Assembly (NCBI GenBank): GCA_002428985.1
Contig: DIYL01000055.1
Location: forward strand, 38,327-102,326
Direction: 5' to 3'
DNA: 64,000 nt
Source of the DNA: Anaerolineales bacterium UBA6055
GTDB taxonomy: Bacteria > Chloroflexota > Anaerolineae > Aggregatilineales > Phototrophicaceae
The notes under the pieces were generated by a model. It worked only from the letters and a program-made list of their open reading frames with translations, did no database searches and was not told the DNA's origin. A program made the position numbers and the translations under genes. Shown here one piece after another: positions 7,269 through 17,226 of this stretch (positions are counted from its first letter, which is position 1; every line of letters starts with the position of its first letter).

Positions 7269-7741
7269 GCATTATCTTCAAGTGGTAACAGCATCTCTTT
7301 CGTTTGCCGAAAGCCAATCGATTCGTAGAGTGGGCGACCCGCATCACTTGCGTGAAGGCGGACAGCGAGGATGTTTTTTTCGCGCGCGATGTCTAGTAAT
7401 CCGTCGACGAGTTGACGGGCCAACCCTTTACGACGATGATCTGGGGTTGTATAGACATTCACAATGGTTGCCCGACGGAAATTATATGAGTTTAGATTAG
7501 GTAGGGGTGGTCCATCAGATAACCACATGCCTGCACCTGCTACAATCTTGCCATCTGTTTCGATCACTAATCCAATATAATTACTCGCTTTAATGCATTC
7601 TTCCAACCACGCGATGTAAACTACACGGTCTTTTTTTAGCGTTGTTTTATCCAATCCAATGTCAACAAACATCAGATAGCGATGGTCAGCAATAGTGTCG
7701 AGGTCGTCAATTGTTGTCAAGCGTGTTGTATAGGTCATCAT
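7265..7741 (-). CDS. GNAT family N-acetyltransferase
   Basis: 158 residues with the GNAT fold. The core is strand beta4 ATIVNVYTTPDHRRKGLARQLV (about 90-111), containing the acetyl-CoA pyrophosphate loop in the form R-R-K-G-L-A, followed by LAVRLHASDAGRPLYESIGF (about 123-142), the typical motif B with the Tyr general acid. The N-terminal substrate segment (TRLTTIDDLDTIADHR) is of the usual RimI-like type. The acceptor substrate is unknown. It stands alone and converges with the small gene at 7008-7268. Confidence 0.85.
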   Translation of the reverse strand: MMTYTTRLTTIDDLDTIADHRYLMFVDIGLDKTTLKKDRVVYIAWLEECIKASNYIGLVIETDGKIVAGAGMWLSDGPPLPNLNSYNFRRATIVNVYTTPDHRRKGLARQLVDGLLDIAREKNILAVRLHASDAGRPLYESIGFRQTKEMLLPLEDNA

Positions 7742-7901
7742 ATCATCCCTGTAAAGTCAATCATGATGCGAGATTAGCATAGCACTTTCAGGCTGTCTAA
7801 GTCCGTGCATAACCATTAGTCGTGAGGAATTCTAAATTATCAGATGTAAATAGTTATAAGTAAGACACATTGTACACTTGCACTACAGGGAGAATTTACA
7901 C

Positions 7902-10586
7902 ATGCTACATAGATCTTTATTTGTGACCGTGCTGTTATTATGTGTAGGGCTGACGACTTCCGTTACAACTGCACAACCGCCGACAATTATCACCGTGACC
8001 GCTTCAGAATGGCATGCTAATTTGTATGAAGATACGATTATTCCATTGTTTGAAGCTGAACATCCGAATATACAAGTAGAGTTTGTTTATTGGGACAATA
8101 TGTTTTTTGGTAGTCCGATTTATCAATCCGAGGACGAGGAATCGACATTCTATGATGATTTAAGAGCCTATGCCGAAAGCGCAGATGTGTTATATATGTA
8201 TGATTCTAATTTATCGCCATATGCTGTTCATACAGGATTTTTTCTTGATTTGACCCCTCTTATTGCTGTTGATGAAAACATTAATGAAACTGATTTCTAT
8301 CCGGCGGCATGGCATGCCTTTCAATGGGATGGGGGCATGTGGGCATTGCCGTATAGTATGGAAGTACAGGTATTAGTCTACGACCGAGGTGCATTTGACC
8401 TAGCAGGTATTGTGTATCCCGATCAATCTTGGCGTTTAGAAGATTATATTCGCGTAGTCGAAGAATTACATACCTATAACGAAAATGGTGAAGTTGAACT
8501 ATCGGCGTTAAATCCGTTGAATCCAGTTCTGATCCTCTACAACGATGTAGGCTCACTCTTTGATACAACCACATTCCCGACACAACCTGATTTTTCGAAT
8601 CCTGAATTTCAACGACAACTTGAAATCTATACAAATTATTATGAATCCTATGAATTTGCGCAGCTCCGCGGGTATTCATTTGATGAAGTCCCGATGTCGA
8701 TTAGTTATCCGTATCAGTTGAATAATAACAACTTTGGTTTTGGTGAGGATAAAGATTGGGCAGTATCGTTATTACCGGGAAATATCGCAGGTAGTCGTGC
8801 TCAAGGATTTGCAATCAGTAGTGGTACCGCATTCCCACAAGAAGCCTATGAATTTGTTAGCTTTATGACTGAAAATATTGACATTTTTACTTATGGTGCT
8901 AATGGGCGGCCTGCTCGTCACTATCTGACATTGGATGACCTTGACGATGAGAATACATTTATACCTCTACCTGAGTTCGATCCTGAGATACAAGCTGTGC
9001 TAGACGAAGCGTATCAGGTGGCGATTTCAGGACGTGATATGTGGTTTTCTGAGGTATTTTACCTTGCACGTTCAGATGATGAAGATGATCTGCCAATTGA
9101 CCAGATGCTGGAAGAACAACGCTTAGAAATAATTGCACTACTTGAAGAGGCGCAGACTTACCAATCTGAACAATTGACGGTTGCAGCTCCCACACTACCT
9201 CCGGATTTAATTGACGGCGAGATTGCATTAAATTTTGGGATGAATATGCAACGTGGCGGTAATGTACGTCAGGAATTGTGGGATAGTGCTATTGAAGATT
9301 TTATCGCTCAGCATCCGACTGTTGGAAATATTGACCTAGAATATCAGATGTATGGTCCTGACGGTAAGGATGAGGATATTGATTGCTGGTACGATAGCTA
9401 TGGTGGAAATTTATCGAGCTTAAATGAACCACCGGATGATCTATTGGCTTTGAATCCATTGATGACGGCTGATCCTGATTTTGACCCGAATGCGTTTTTG
9501 TCCGGTATTTTACAAACAGTGGAAATATCAGATTTGTACTACGCTTATCCATTGACGGTACAACCTGTGACAATGTGGATTAACGAAGACAAGTTCAGAG
9601 ACCTAGGATTGCCGATCCCACAAACAGGTTGGACTACCAATGAATTTGTGAATGCTCTGGTTGTATTAGGTGAAAATCGAGAGGATATGAGCGAGCCTGT
9701 GTTGCGTTCGAACTTGTTCAGCGCGATGTGGTTTAATATGCTGGTTACATCGTTTGGTGGGCAATTGGTGGATGAAAGTACTGTGCCATCTACCTATATG
9801 TTTAGTGATCCAGCGACACTCGCGGCGATTGAACAATTAGCGGGTTATATTGACGATGGATTGATTCAGTATGATGGTCTATTTAGCAATAACTCGGTAT
9901 TTTTCGGCGGTTTACCAGAAGATGATTTGATTTTGATTGATACCTTGGGTGATGTGAATTTCACCTTGGTAAATCAAGATTTTCAGAATGGAGATTATCC
10001 ATTACAGGTTGTGACATATCCTGATGGGATATTTATGCCTGTTGCATATTCTACAGGCGCAGCATATATCGCAAACGATACTGTGCATGTACAAGCGTGC
10101 TACGATTGGATTAGCCAATTGGCACAGCAACCGGAACTCTTCATCGGCATGCCGTCGCGCCCTGCACTATTTACAGATCCAGACCTTATAGCACAACAAG
10201 GTGACAATCTAACTGCGTTGTATGAGACATTGACTAGTTACTTCACTGCGCCAAATGCATTTATTTTCCCCAATACGTTCTCGATTACCAGTGATACATC
10301 CAATGGAGCATGGCTAGAGACCGATTTCTTCTATTGGGCGTTGGATAATTCAATTCTAAATGGTGCTGATCTTGAGTCCGAAATGATACAAGCCGAGGAG
10401 AATATCACATTATATCGGGAATGTGTTGCAGGCATTGAAGAATTGAGCCCGCAAGAGATTAGTGACATGTGGGAACGCAGTCAAGAAGAAGGAATTGCAC
10501 ATCAAAGACAATATACAGATTGTGCGATTACACTCGTGCCAGAAATGCGTGAAAGATATAGTTTCTACTATCGAGATAGTGATTAA
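7902..10586 (+). CDS. Tandem-duplicated extracellular solute-binding protein (family 1), orphan
   Basis: 894 residues: a signal peptide (LFVTVLLLCVGL, cleavage near TTAQ) and two successive family 1 solute-binding protein domains, roughly residues 25-430 and 440-894. The first starts TIITVTASEWHANLYEDTII and the second EIALNFGMNMQRGGNVRQEL; each contains the typical VxYWD or LEYQM strand, a PYSMEVQVLVYD or YPLTVQPVTMWIN hinge segment, and conserved WR/FVNAL helices. Normal family members are about 400-450 residues with one domain. AGGGAG supports the start at 7902 rather than the upstream in-frame ATG at 7878. No permease or ATPase gene is adjacent. Confidence 0.8.
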   Translation: MLHRSLFVTVLLLCVGLTTSVTTAQPPTIITVTASEWHANLYEDTIIPLFEAEHPNIQVEFVYWDNMFFGSPIYQSEDEESTFYDDLRAYAESADVLYMYDSNLSPYAVHTGFFLDLTPLIAVDENINETDFYPAAWHAFQWDGGMWALPYSMEVQVLVYDRGAFDLAGIVYPDQSWRLEDYIRVVEELHTYNENGEVELSALNPLNPVLILYNDVGSLFDTTTFPTQPDFSNPEFQRQLEIYTNYYESYEFAQLRGYSFDEVPMSISYPYQLNNNNFGFGEDKDWAVSLLPGNIAGSRAQGFAISSGTAFPQEAYEFVSFMTENIDIFTYGANGRPARHYLTLDDLDDENTFIPLPEFDPEIQAVLDEAYQVAISGRDMWFSEVFYLARSDDEDDLPIDQMLEEQRLEIIALLEEAQTYQSEQLTVAAPTLPPDLIDGEIALNFGMNMQRGGNVRQELWDSAIEDFIAQHPTVGNIDLEYQMYGPDGKDEDIDCWYDSYGGNLSSLNEPPDDLLALNPLMTADPDFDPNAFLSGILQTVEISDLYYAYPLTVQPVTMWINEDKFRDLGLPIPQTGWTTNEFVNALVVLGENREDMSEPVLRSNLFSAMWFNMLVTSFGGQLVDESTVPSTYMFSDPATLAAIEQLAGYIDDGLIQYDGLFSNNSVFFGGLPEDDLILIDTLGDVNFTLVNQDFQNGDYPLQVVTYPDGIFMPVAYSTGAAYIANDTVHVQACYDWISQLAQQPELFIGMPSRPALFTDPDLIAQQGDNLTALYETLTSYFTAPNAFIFPNTFSITSDTSNGAWLETDFFYWALDNSILNGADLESEMIQAEENITLYRECVAGIEELSPQEISDMWERSQEEGIAHQRQYTDCAITLVPEMRERYSFYYRDSD

Positions 10587-10604
10587 GGTATCGACTATGC
10601 GAGG

Positions 10605-11234
10605 TTATTCATCAGGTTGTGTTTGAATGAATGCCTCACAGTGTTCGAGAATGTTGGGTAGAATTTTGACGGATTCTGCCCAACTTCCACGATATTCCAA
10701 TGAGTGGTTGAGATCGTCATATACTTGCCATGTATGCTTATCCGTAGGCTTAATCATATCTGCTTCGTAGGCAGGATCAGCAGTTCCAATAATGCTAAGT
10801 GCCCGTGTATCACCGATCATTGTCATAGCAGATTGAATCGGCGTGAGCATGATTGTGGATAGATTGTTTACTGATAAATGCTGTAAAAGTTGAACAGCGA
10901 TAACGGTGCCTAACGATTTTGCGACGACACAAACGGATGTGTACTGCTCCGATACGGCATGTGAGACAGCTTCTTGTGTATCAGCATGAAGGTCAGCGAA
11001 CCGTGGTAGCCAATCATCAAGCTGTGTGCGATGAATGGCATAGCGAACATGCAAGGTATCATAGCCATTTTGGTATCCCATTTGTCCGATGTAACGCATC
11101 AGCGGACTTTCGGCGATATAGCCCTTGCCAGGTAGGAGAATCATCAACTTATTTGATGGTGATGATTGGGTGGTAAACATATGAGGTAGATCAATCCCAA
11201 ATTTTGACTGGGTAACGAAATCTTTGACGGGCAT
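10605..11234 (-). CDS. Small alpha/beta hydrolase
   Basis: 209 residues with an alpha/beta hydrolase layout. LMILLPGKGYIAESPLMRY holds the first strand and oxyanion turn, VCVVAKSLGTVIA carries a nucleophile elbow A-K-S-L-G (Gly replaced by Ala in GxSxG), STIMLTP is the next strand, LSIIGTADPAY carries the likely acid Asp, and DLNHSLE the catalytic His. The substrate is unknown. I place the start at 11234 because AGGAGA precedes it; the longer frame would overlap the sulfatase. The 28-nt gap to the upstream sulfatase suggests co-transcription. Confidence 0.7.
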   Translation of the reverse strand: MPVKDFVTQSKFGIDLPHMFTTQSSPSNKLMILLPGKGYIAESPLMRYIGQMGYQNGYDTLHVRYAIHRTQLDDWLPRFADLHADTQEAVSHAVSEQYTSVCVVAKSLGTVIAVQLLQHLSVNNLSTIMLTPIQSAMTMIGDTRALSIIGTADPAYEADMIKPTDKHTWQVYDDLNHSLEYRGSWAESVKILPNILEHCEAFIQTQPDE

Positions 11235-11262
11235 GATTGATGTTCTCCTACTTGATAAGCTG

Positions 11263-12996
11263 TTAGGCACCTGCGATACGTGGCATCCACAATGGTTCGA
11301 GTCCCCAACGACCAAACAATAAGCTTCGAACTAGATTCGCTTGGATTTTAGCATAGTCAGGGTTATCCCACAGGTTTGTATCGCAGTTGGGATCGGTGAC
11401 TAGATTATATAGTGCGTAGCGTGATTGTAGCGGGTTGAAGATAATTTGGTAATCGCCACTGTTATAACTCTTGAGATACATCATACTCGATTTATGGGGT
11501 AAGTGTGCTGCGGTGTCTGGAATCTCTTCTTCTTTGCGTATCTCGGCTTCTAACAACTTCTCCATGAGTAGGTTTCGCAGTTCTTCGTCTGACCATAGAT
11601 TTTTTAGTTCTTGAGGATCATTTTGTAGGTCAAAAACTTCACCATAATCCCGATTATAGTACACCGTTAATTTGAAGCGGGTATCAATATATGTCTTCAT
11701 GTGGATGGTTGTTGGTTGATGACGATTTTCCACAATGACATGATCGCGTTGTTTGCTATCATCCCCTTGCCAGACGGCTTGTTGATTGACCCCTGTCATA
11801 TCATCTGGTATGGGCAATCCGCTGAGTGATAACATAGTCGGTGCAAAGTCAACAAGTGTTTGCAAACTATGACTCACTTCGCCAGCTGGAATCTGATTGG
11901 GTAGGCGGGCAATCATCGGTACACGGATGCCGTCATCGTAGTGGAATGGACCTTTTGCAATCAGCCCATGATGACCAAAATAATGCCCATGATCACTAGT
12001 GAATATAACCAGCGTATTGTCCGCTAAGCCTAAACTATCGAGATGGTCAATAATTTGACCGATATACTTGTCCATACAACTGACCATCCCATAATAACAC
12101 GCAATGTCTTTTGCCAATTCATCTCGATCATGTAGATGTGATGTGAGGCCATGTGTCCCATTCCCATTCGGCTCTTGATAACCGGAATAATCAGGATTTG
12201 GTGTTTGTGTCTTTTGGAAATGGAGCGGATTGTTATCGTGTTCGCCTTCAACAAGTTGGGGTATTGTCAGATTATTGGGATCATACATGGTATCCCACGG
12301 CTCGGGTACAAGATAATCGGGATGAGGATCGAAGAAGCTTGCCCACATGAAGAACGGTTGCTCATTGTTGTGATATTCAGAAATTAAATGATTGGTTCGT
12401 TCGGCAATCCATGCGTTGTAATGGAATTCTTCGGGTATCAACCATTTACGCTTTTGGGTGTCGTTGTTTCCGGTTGGGCTACGGAAATAATCACGCCAGT
12501 TATCTAATCCCTTTTCTTCCATCCATAAGACATAATGCTGCCCCACATGCGCTTCGTCGGTGTGGTTGCGGGCTAGTTCAACTTGGTCGAATCCGTAAAA
12601 TACATCATTAAACGACTTCCAAAAATCTAAGTCTTGCAATAACGGGTACGATTCTAATGACGGGAATTCTTCTGTTCCGCGTAGAGGTTGGAAATGTGCT
12701 TTTCCGACCAGTGCTGTAGTATAACCAGCTTCACGAAGTTTATCACCAACGGTTGGCTCTGTTTCTGGCAATTTTGTTCCTAAAGAATATGCGCCATGTT
12801 GTGATGGATATTTGCCTGTAATTAGCGAGGCGCGGGTTGGTGTACAGGTTGGGTTTGGACAGTAGGCACGGGTGAAAGTTGTGCCTTCATCGGCTAGTTT
12901 ATCGAGGGCCGGGGTAGAAATTTCGGGATTGGCTTTGCCGAGTGTATTCCAGTGTTGTTGATCTGAGGTGATCAATAAAATATTAAGTTGAGACAT
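11263..12996 (-). CDS. Sulfatase (type I, formylglycine-dependent)
   Basis: 577 residues. The N-terminal metal region is LLITSDQQHWNTLG, and the sulfatase signature C-T-P-T-R at 51-55 is followed by ASLITGKYPSQHG; Cys51 would be converted to formylglycine. A second metal motif FTSDHGHYFGHHG lies in the middle, and the C-terminal block contains the usual LYNLVTDP. No signal peptide is seen, so it is probably cytoplasmic and acts on imported sulfate esters; choline-sulfatase-like or phosphonate monoester hydrolase-like activity are alternatives. Followed at 28 nt by the alpha/beta hydrolase. No strong ribosome binding site is visible. Confidence 0.9.
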   Translation of the reverse strand: MSQLNILLITSDQQHWNTLGKANPEISTPALDKLADEGTTFTRAYCPNPTCTPTRASLITGKYPSQHGAYSLGTKLPETEPTVGDKLREAGYTTALVGKAHFQPLRGTEEFPSLESYPLLQDLDFWKSFNDVFYGFDQVELARNHTDEAHVGQHYVLWMEEKGLDNWRDYFRSPTGNNDTQKRKWLIPEEFHYNAWIAERTNHLISEYHNNEQPFFMWASFFDPHPDYLVPEPWDTMYDPNNLTIPQLVEGEHDNNPLHFQKTQTPNPDYSGYQEPNGNGTHGLTSHLHDRDELAKDIACYYGMVSCMDKYIGQIIDHLDSLGLADNTLVIFTSDHGHYFGHHGLIAKGPFHYDDGIRVPMIARLPNQIPAGEVSHSLQTLVDFAPTMLSLSGLPIPDDMTGVNQQAVWQGDDSKQRDHVIVENRHQPTTIHMKTYIDTRFKLTVYYNRDYGEVFDLQNDPQELKNLWSDEELRNLLMEKLLEAEIRKEEEIPDTAAHLPHKSSMMYLKSYNSGDYQIIFNPLQSRYALYNLVTDPNCDTNLWDNPDYAKIQANLVRSLLFGRWGLEPLWMPRIAGA

Positions 12997-13119
12997 AGGG
13001 TATACTTTCGCTAAATATGATGCAGTTTGAATTGGATTTTAGAATTAATAATCAAAGTAATTGAATTATACACATGAGGTAATCTATTCCCCAAAATTAG
13101 ATGAATAGGTGAATTTACA

Positions 13120-13896
13120 ATGGCGGAAAATCTTTTAAACAGAACAGCACTTGTTACAGGTGGCGCTCAAGGAATAGGGCAGGGTATTGTCGAATGTCTG
13201 GTGGCTCAAGGGGCAAAGGTCACGATTGCTGATATAAATCCTGCACACGGCGAAGTACTTGCAGAAACCCTCACTAAACAAGGGTATGATGTGATGTTTG
13301 TCCACATAGATATTTTGTCCGAAATAGATATTAAAACTGCAATTGACGCCCATATTGACCACTTTAATAATATAGATATTTTGGTGAATAACGTCGGGCG
13401 CAATCAACATTTTGATGCGAGCAAAATGACCACTGATGAATGGCAAACGTCACTTAATTTGAATTTGCGTGGGGCATGGTTATGCAGTAAACATGTGCTA
13501 CCCGTTATGGCAGAACAAGGGCGGGGTGTCATCATCAATATTGCGAGCGTGCATGCAACAATGACACTCTACAACAACTTCCCCTATAACGTTGCGAAGT
13601 CGGGCATATTGGGTCTAACACGCAGCCTAGCACTGGATTGGGGAGCGAAGGGTATACGGGTGGTTGCAGTCAGTCCGGGTTATGTGCGGACACAACCTGT
13701 GATGGATGGGTTTAATCAAGCAGATGAGCCTGAAGCAGAAGAGCAACGTGTGGTTAATTTGCATCCAATTCGACGGATTGGCGAACCGCGCGATGTGGGT
13801 AACCTTGTGGCATTTTTGGCGAGTGACGCGGCTGGATATATCACCGGAACGGAAATCGTTATTGATGGCGGTATTTCTGCTCGCTATGCAGATTAA
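13120..13896 (+). CDS. Short-chain dehydrogenase/reductase (SDR)
   Basis: 258 residues of the classical SDR family. The NAD(P)-binding motif TGGAQGIG is near residue 13-20. The acidic residue of the second strand (ADINPAH) suggests NAD(H) preference, NNVG serves as the NNAG motif, Ser lies in IINIASVHA, and YNVAK is the catalytic Y-x-x-x-K. The C-terminus (YITGTEIVIDGG) is typical. The substrate is probably a sugar or polyol alcohol, but sequence does not decide. AGGTGA precedes the ATG. It diverges from the sulfatase gene with a 123-bp shared intergenic region. Confidence 0.9.
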   Translation: MAENLLNRTALVTGGAQGIGQGIVECLVAQGAKVTIADINPAHGEVLAETLTKQGYDVMFVHIDILSEIDIKTAIDAHIDHFNNIDILVNNVGRNQHFDASKMTTDEWQTSLNLNLRGAWLCSKHVLPVMAEQGRGVIINIASVHATMTLYNNFPYNVAKSGILGLTRSLALDWGAKGIRVVAVSPGYVRTQPVMDGFNQADEPEAEEQRVVNLHPIRRIGEPRDVGNLVAFLASDAAGYITGTEIVIDGGISARYAD

Positions 13897-14032
13897 GTGC
13901 TGGGGTTTTGTTTTAGACAACAAATGAACACTACAAACTGAATAAGCTATGAGAATTCGTGGTGGAGATATACCTTCAACAGCTATGATTATGTGAGATT
14001 TGATATACACAATACTGTTGAGAGATGCCCTC

Positions 14033-16342
14033 ATGATAGACCAAGACATTGATGTCAAACAAAGTCGCACACATCGGATTGAACCGGATGATGATACACA
14101 ACTTGATGTAGCAGATTTAGATCTCGATTCGCCAGAGCAACTTGCGGGAGGGACTGATAAGGCAATCGCCAAAGGTAAGAAGTTTGGCACATTTGGTGGG
14201 GTATTTACACCAACAACATTAACTGTCTTAGGTGCGATTCTATTTTTGCGGACTGGTTGGATTGTGGGTAATGCGGGGTTGGGTGGTGCAATTCTAATCA
14301 TCAGCCTAGCAAGCTTAATTACGATCACAACGGGTTTATCAATTTCGTCTATTGCCACGAATATTCGTGTACGGGCGGGCGGTGCATTCTCGATCATCGC
14401 ACAATCTCTGGGGCTTGAAGTCAGTGGTAGCGTGAGTGTGCCATTTTATTTTGCACAGGCAATCGCCGTAGCATTTTATGTGTTTGCATTCACAGAAGGC
14501 TGGCAACGGATATTCCCTAATCATCCAGAGATTATTGTTGTATTTACCTGTTTCTTTGTGGCATATGGCTTGGCGTTTGTCAGTGCCAGTTTAGCAATTC
14601 GGGCTCAATTTTTGATCTTTGGTATATTGATTATCGCTCTGGCATCTATGTTTTTGGGTGCATTTGCGCTTGATCTTGGACCTTTACAAGCACAAGGGTT
14701 TACAGAACAACCACAAATGATCGGCGAATTCCGTGATGGCGATTTCTGGGGATTGTTTGCGATATTTTTCCCAGCGGTAACAGGTTTGTTGGCTGGTGTG
14801 AATATGTCAGGCGACTTGAAGAATGCTCGCCGGAGCATCCCTATTGGTACGATGGGCGCGATTATCTTAAGCTCGCTGATTTATCTCGGGGTGGCATATT
14901 GGTTTTCACGCGTGGCTACACCACAGGAGCTGATGGACAATCAACTTGTGGCGATTGATAAAGCTGTGTGGGGTCCGGCAGTGCTCGCAGGTATTTTAGC
15001 AGCGACATTTTCGTCTGCATTAGCGTCGTTGGTGGGTGCCCCACGTTTGTTACAGGCAATCGCTGAGCATGATATTATCCCGAAGGGCAAACCGCTGGCA
15101 AAAACAGTCGCTGGTGAACCACGTAATGCCATGCTATTAACGGGGCTTATTGGTTTTATCGCCATTATATTTGGTTTGCTGACAGGTGGATTAGATGCAA
15201 TTGCACCGCTGATGACAATGTTCTTTCTGGTGACATATAGTGTGCTTAACGCGGTCGTGGTGTTTGAGTCATTGCTTGGTTTAATCAGCTTTCGTCCGAA
15301 GTTACGTGTCCCGATTATTGTACCACTGACGGGTTTATTTGGGTGCATTTTCGCTATGTTTCTCATCACACCGACGTTTAGCATCGTGGCGATTTTGGTC
15401 ATTATTGGATTGTACACTTACTTGGGTCAGCGACATTTGGAAGCCCCATGGAGCGATGTCCGGAGTGGGTTGTTGTTGCGGTTGGCAGAGTGGTTAGCAA
15501 AATTGGTTGATCGGTTACCGACAGAGCAAGAACGGGCATGGAAACCCGATTTGCTGTTCCCTACACGGAGTGTCGATGAGCTGTTGGGGAGCTATCGCTT
15601 CTTGAAAGCGTTGGCGTATCCGCGTGGATCGGTTCGTGTGATTGGTTTACATTCCAGTGATACAGCGCACAATCTAGATGGCATTGATGAGATTATTCAA
15701 CAATTCAATAAATCGCGAATTTTTTCGCGGGTGGCACGCATCGAAAGCGACGATGATGAGCGTAGTTTACAACTCGTGATGGATTTGCTGAATGATGACT
15801 TTTTCCGCCCTAATTGTTTGTTTATGCCCATCACACAAGATACAACTGCGGAGGTTATGCAACGACTCATGATACGAGCCAAAGAACGCCAGATGGGGAC
15901 ATTGATGTTGTTGCAACATCCTGTTGTTCAACTTGGGCGGGAGACTGTGATCAATGTCTGGGTGCGTGATCAAAGCCCGACATGGGAGATTGCGCTTAAC
16001 CTCAGTAATATCGACCTTGCCTTATTGATGGCATATCAGATTATGTTTGACTGGAAGGGGCATATTCGAATGATCACTGTGGTCGCGAATGAAGAAGACC
16101 AACAAGATGGCGCTAAATTTCTGGAGCGGATTGTTGATCTTGGGCGGATGCCAAGTAATACAGAGGTGATCGCAGTTGCTGGTGACTTCTTTGAATATGT
16201 TGAGCAAGTCCCACATGCTGACCTGAATATCTTTGGGATTGGTAATACCGTAGAATTGGCATTTATGCATGAAATGGTAGAGAAGACACGTTCCTCATGT
16301 TTGTTTGTACAAGATAGTGGCGCAGAAAGTGCCTTAGCATAA
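14033..16342 (+). CDS. SLC12-like (cation-chloride cotransporter family) membrane transporter
   Basis: 769 residues of the APC superfamily. The first helix region FGTFGGVFTPTTLTVLGAILFLR with GWIVGNAGLGGA is characteristic of Na-K-Cl and K-Cl cotransporters. About 12 membrane segments cover residues roughly 45-475. The cytoplasmic C-terminal domain (about 500-769) has the alternating strand/helix pattern of SLC12 tails (RVIGLHSSD, CLFMPITQ, IRMITVVANEED). Substrate choice between K+/Cl- symport and amino acids is not resolvable here. The ATG at 14033 is preferred over the upstream TTG, although its ribosome site is weak. Confidence 0.8.
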   Translation: MIDQDIDVKQSRTHRIEPDDDTQLDVADLDLDSPEQLAGGTDKAIAKGKKFGTFGGVFTPTTLTVLGAILFLRTGWIVGNAGLGGAILIISLASLITITTGLSISSIATNIRVRAGGAFSIIAQSLGLEVSGSVSVPFYFAQAIAVAFYVFAFTEGWQRIFPNHPEIIVVFTCFFVAYGLAFVSASLAIRAQFLIFGILIIALASMFLGAFALDLGPLQAQGFTEQPQMIGEFRDGDFWGLFAIFFPAVTGLLAGVNMSGDLKNARRSIPIGTMGAIILSSLIYLGVAYWFSRVATPQELMDNQLVAIDKAVWGPAVLAGILAATFSSALASLVGAPRLLQAIAEHDIIPKGKPLAKTVAGEPRNAMLLTGLIGFIAIIFGLLTGGLDAIAPLMTMFFLVTYSVLNAVVVFESLLGLISFRPKLRVPIIVPLTGLFGCIFAMFLITPTFSIVAILVIIGLYTYLGQRHLEAPWSDVRSGLLLRLAEWLAKLVDRLPTEQERAWKPDLLFPTRSVDELLGSYRFLKALAYPRGSVRVIGLHSSDTAHNLDGIDEIIQQFNKSRIFSRVARIESDDDERSLQLVMDLLNDDFFRPNCLFMPITQDTTAEVMQRLMIRAKERQMGTLMLLQHPVVQLGRETVINVWVRDQSPTWEIALNLSNIDLALLMAYQIMFDWKGHIRMITVVANEEDQQDGAKFLERIVDLGRMPSNTEVIAVAGDFFEYVEQVPHADLNIFGIGNTVELAFMHEMVEKTRSSCLFVQDSGAESALA

Positions 16343-16461
16343 TATACGATGAGATAATTTTATGTAATTTGTCACTTAAATACTGGACAAATGTCATCTG
16401 AAAGCAGAAAGTGTCTCCCATATAATCATTCAAAAAATTGAATATTAATGGAGGACAACTC

Positions 16462-17148
16462 ATGCAAATTAAATGGTATGGACACGCAGCATTCCGGATC
16501 ACATCAGAATCTGGATTGAGTATTATTACAGACCCATATACCCCAGAAAATATTGGCTATGATCCGATTACCGAGACTGCTGATATTGTGATAGTTTCGT
16601 CAGATGATGATGATGCACATTGTCGCTCTGACCTGATACAAGGCGCCCCGATTGTGGTTAATGCACTACAGGTATCGCAATTGGACGGAAGATCTCAAAC
16701 TGTCAAGAATATCCCCATCAGTGCGGTTGAGGCGATGGAAATCGAAAACCACCCGTTACATACACCCGGACAAAACGGGATGTATCGCTTTGAAGTCGAT
16801 GGGATTAGCATTGCACATATGGGTGATGTGGGTAATCCGCTTAATGAAGAGCAGACGATGTTCTTCAAAGATGTAGATATTTTGTTGGCGTTAGCAGGTG
16901 ATATGTTCACGATCGCACTTGATGAACTTAAGCGTGTGATTGATGTCGCGCAACCTAAGATTGTTATTCCGATGCACTTCCGCACGTTAACATATGTTCC
17001 GCGTAACTTATTTTGGATTGAGTCATTTTTATCCCACTTTGATGATGAACAAGTTGACTTCTTGTTTGGGCATGAGACGACCCTAACGACAGATGATATT
17101 CCTGAGTCTACACGTGTGCTTGTGATGGACTACGCACGCGGTTGTTAG
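16462..17148 (+). CDS. Metallo-beta-lactamase fold hydrolase, UlaG/UPF0173-like, degraded metal motif
   Basis: 228 residues similar to UPF0173/UlaG-type hydrolases: MQIKWYGHAAFRI at the start, IITDPYT, then the position of the HxHxDH motif, and IAHMGDVG and IPMHFRT later. The usual first metal motif reads VSSDDDDAHC here: the two His of HxH are Ser and Asp, leaving Asp and a shifted His. Later ligands (H105, H125, D128 and H187 by eye) remain. It may be a weak, mononuclear or non-hydrolytic member. GGAGG precedes the ATG. It lies 78 nt before the kinase-enolase pair. Confidence 0.75.
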   Translation: MQIKWYGHAAFRITSESGLSIITDPYTPENIGYDPITETADIVIVSSDDDDAHCRSDLIQGAPIVVNALQVSQLDGRSQTVKNIPISAVEAMEIENHPLHTPGQNGMYRFEVDGISIAHMGDVGNPLNEEQTMFFKDVDILLALAGDMFTIALDELKRVIDVAQPKIVIPMHFRTLTYVPRNLFWIESFLSHFDDEQVDFLFGHETTLTTDDIPESTRVLVMDYARGC

Positions 17149-17226
17149 ATCGCTGATCGCCTATACTCGATACGAAGTTCAACAAGATTGAGTTTGGGCA
17201 GATGTCATGTAACTCACTATAATTAA

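Noticed and set aside
13627..14397. 256-residue minus-strand ORF
   Set aside because: It is antisense to the SDR and the SLC12-like gene, with composition typical of a shadow frame.
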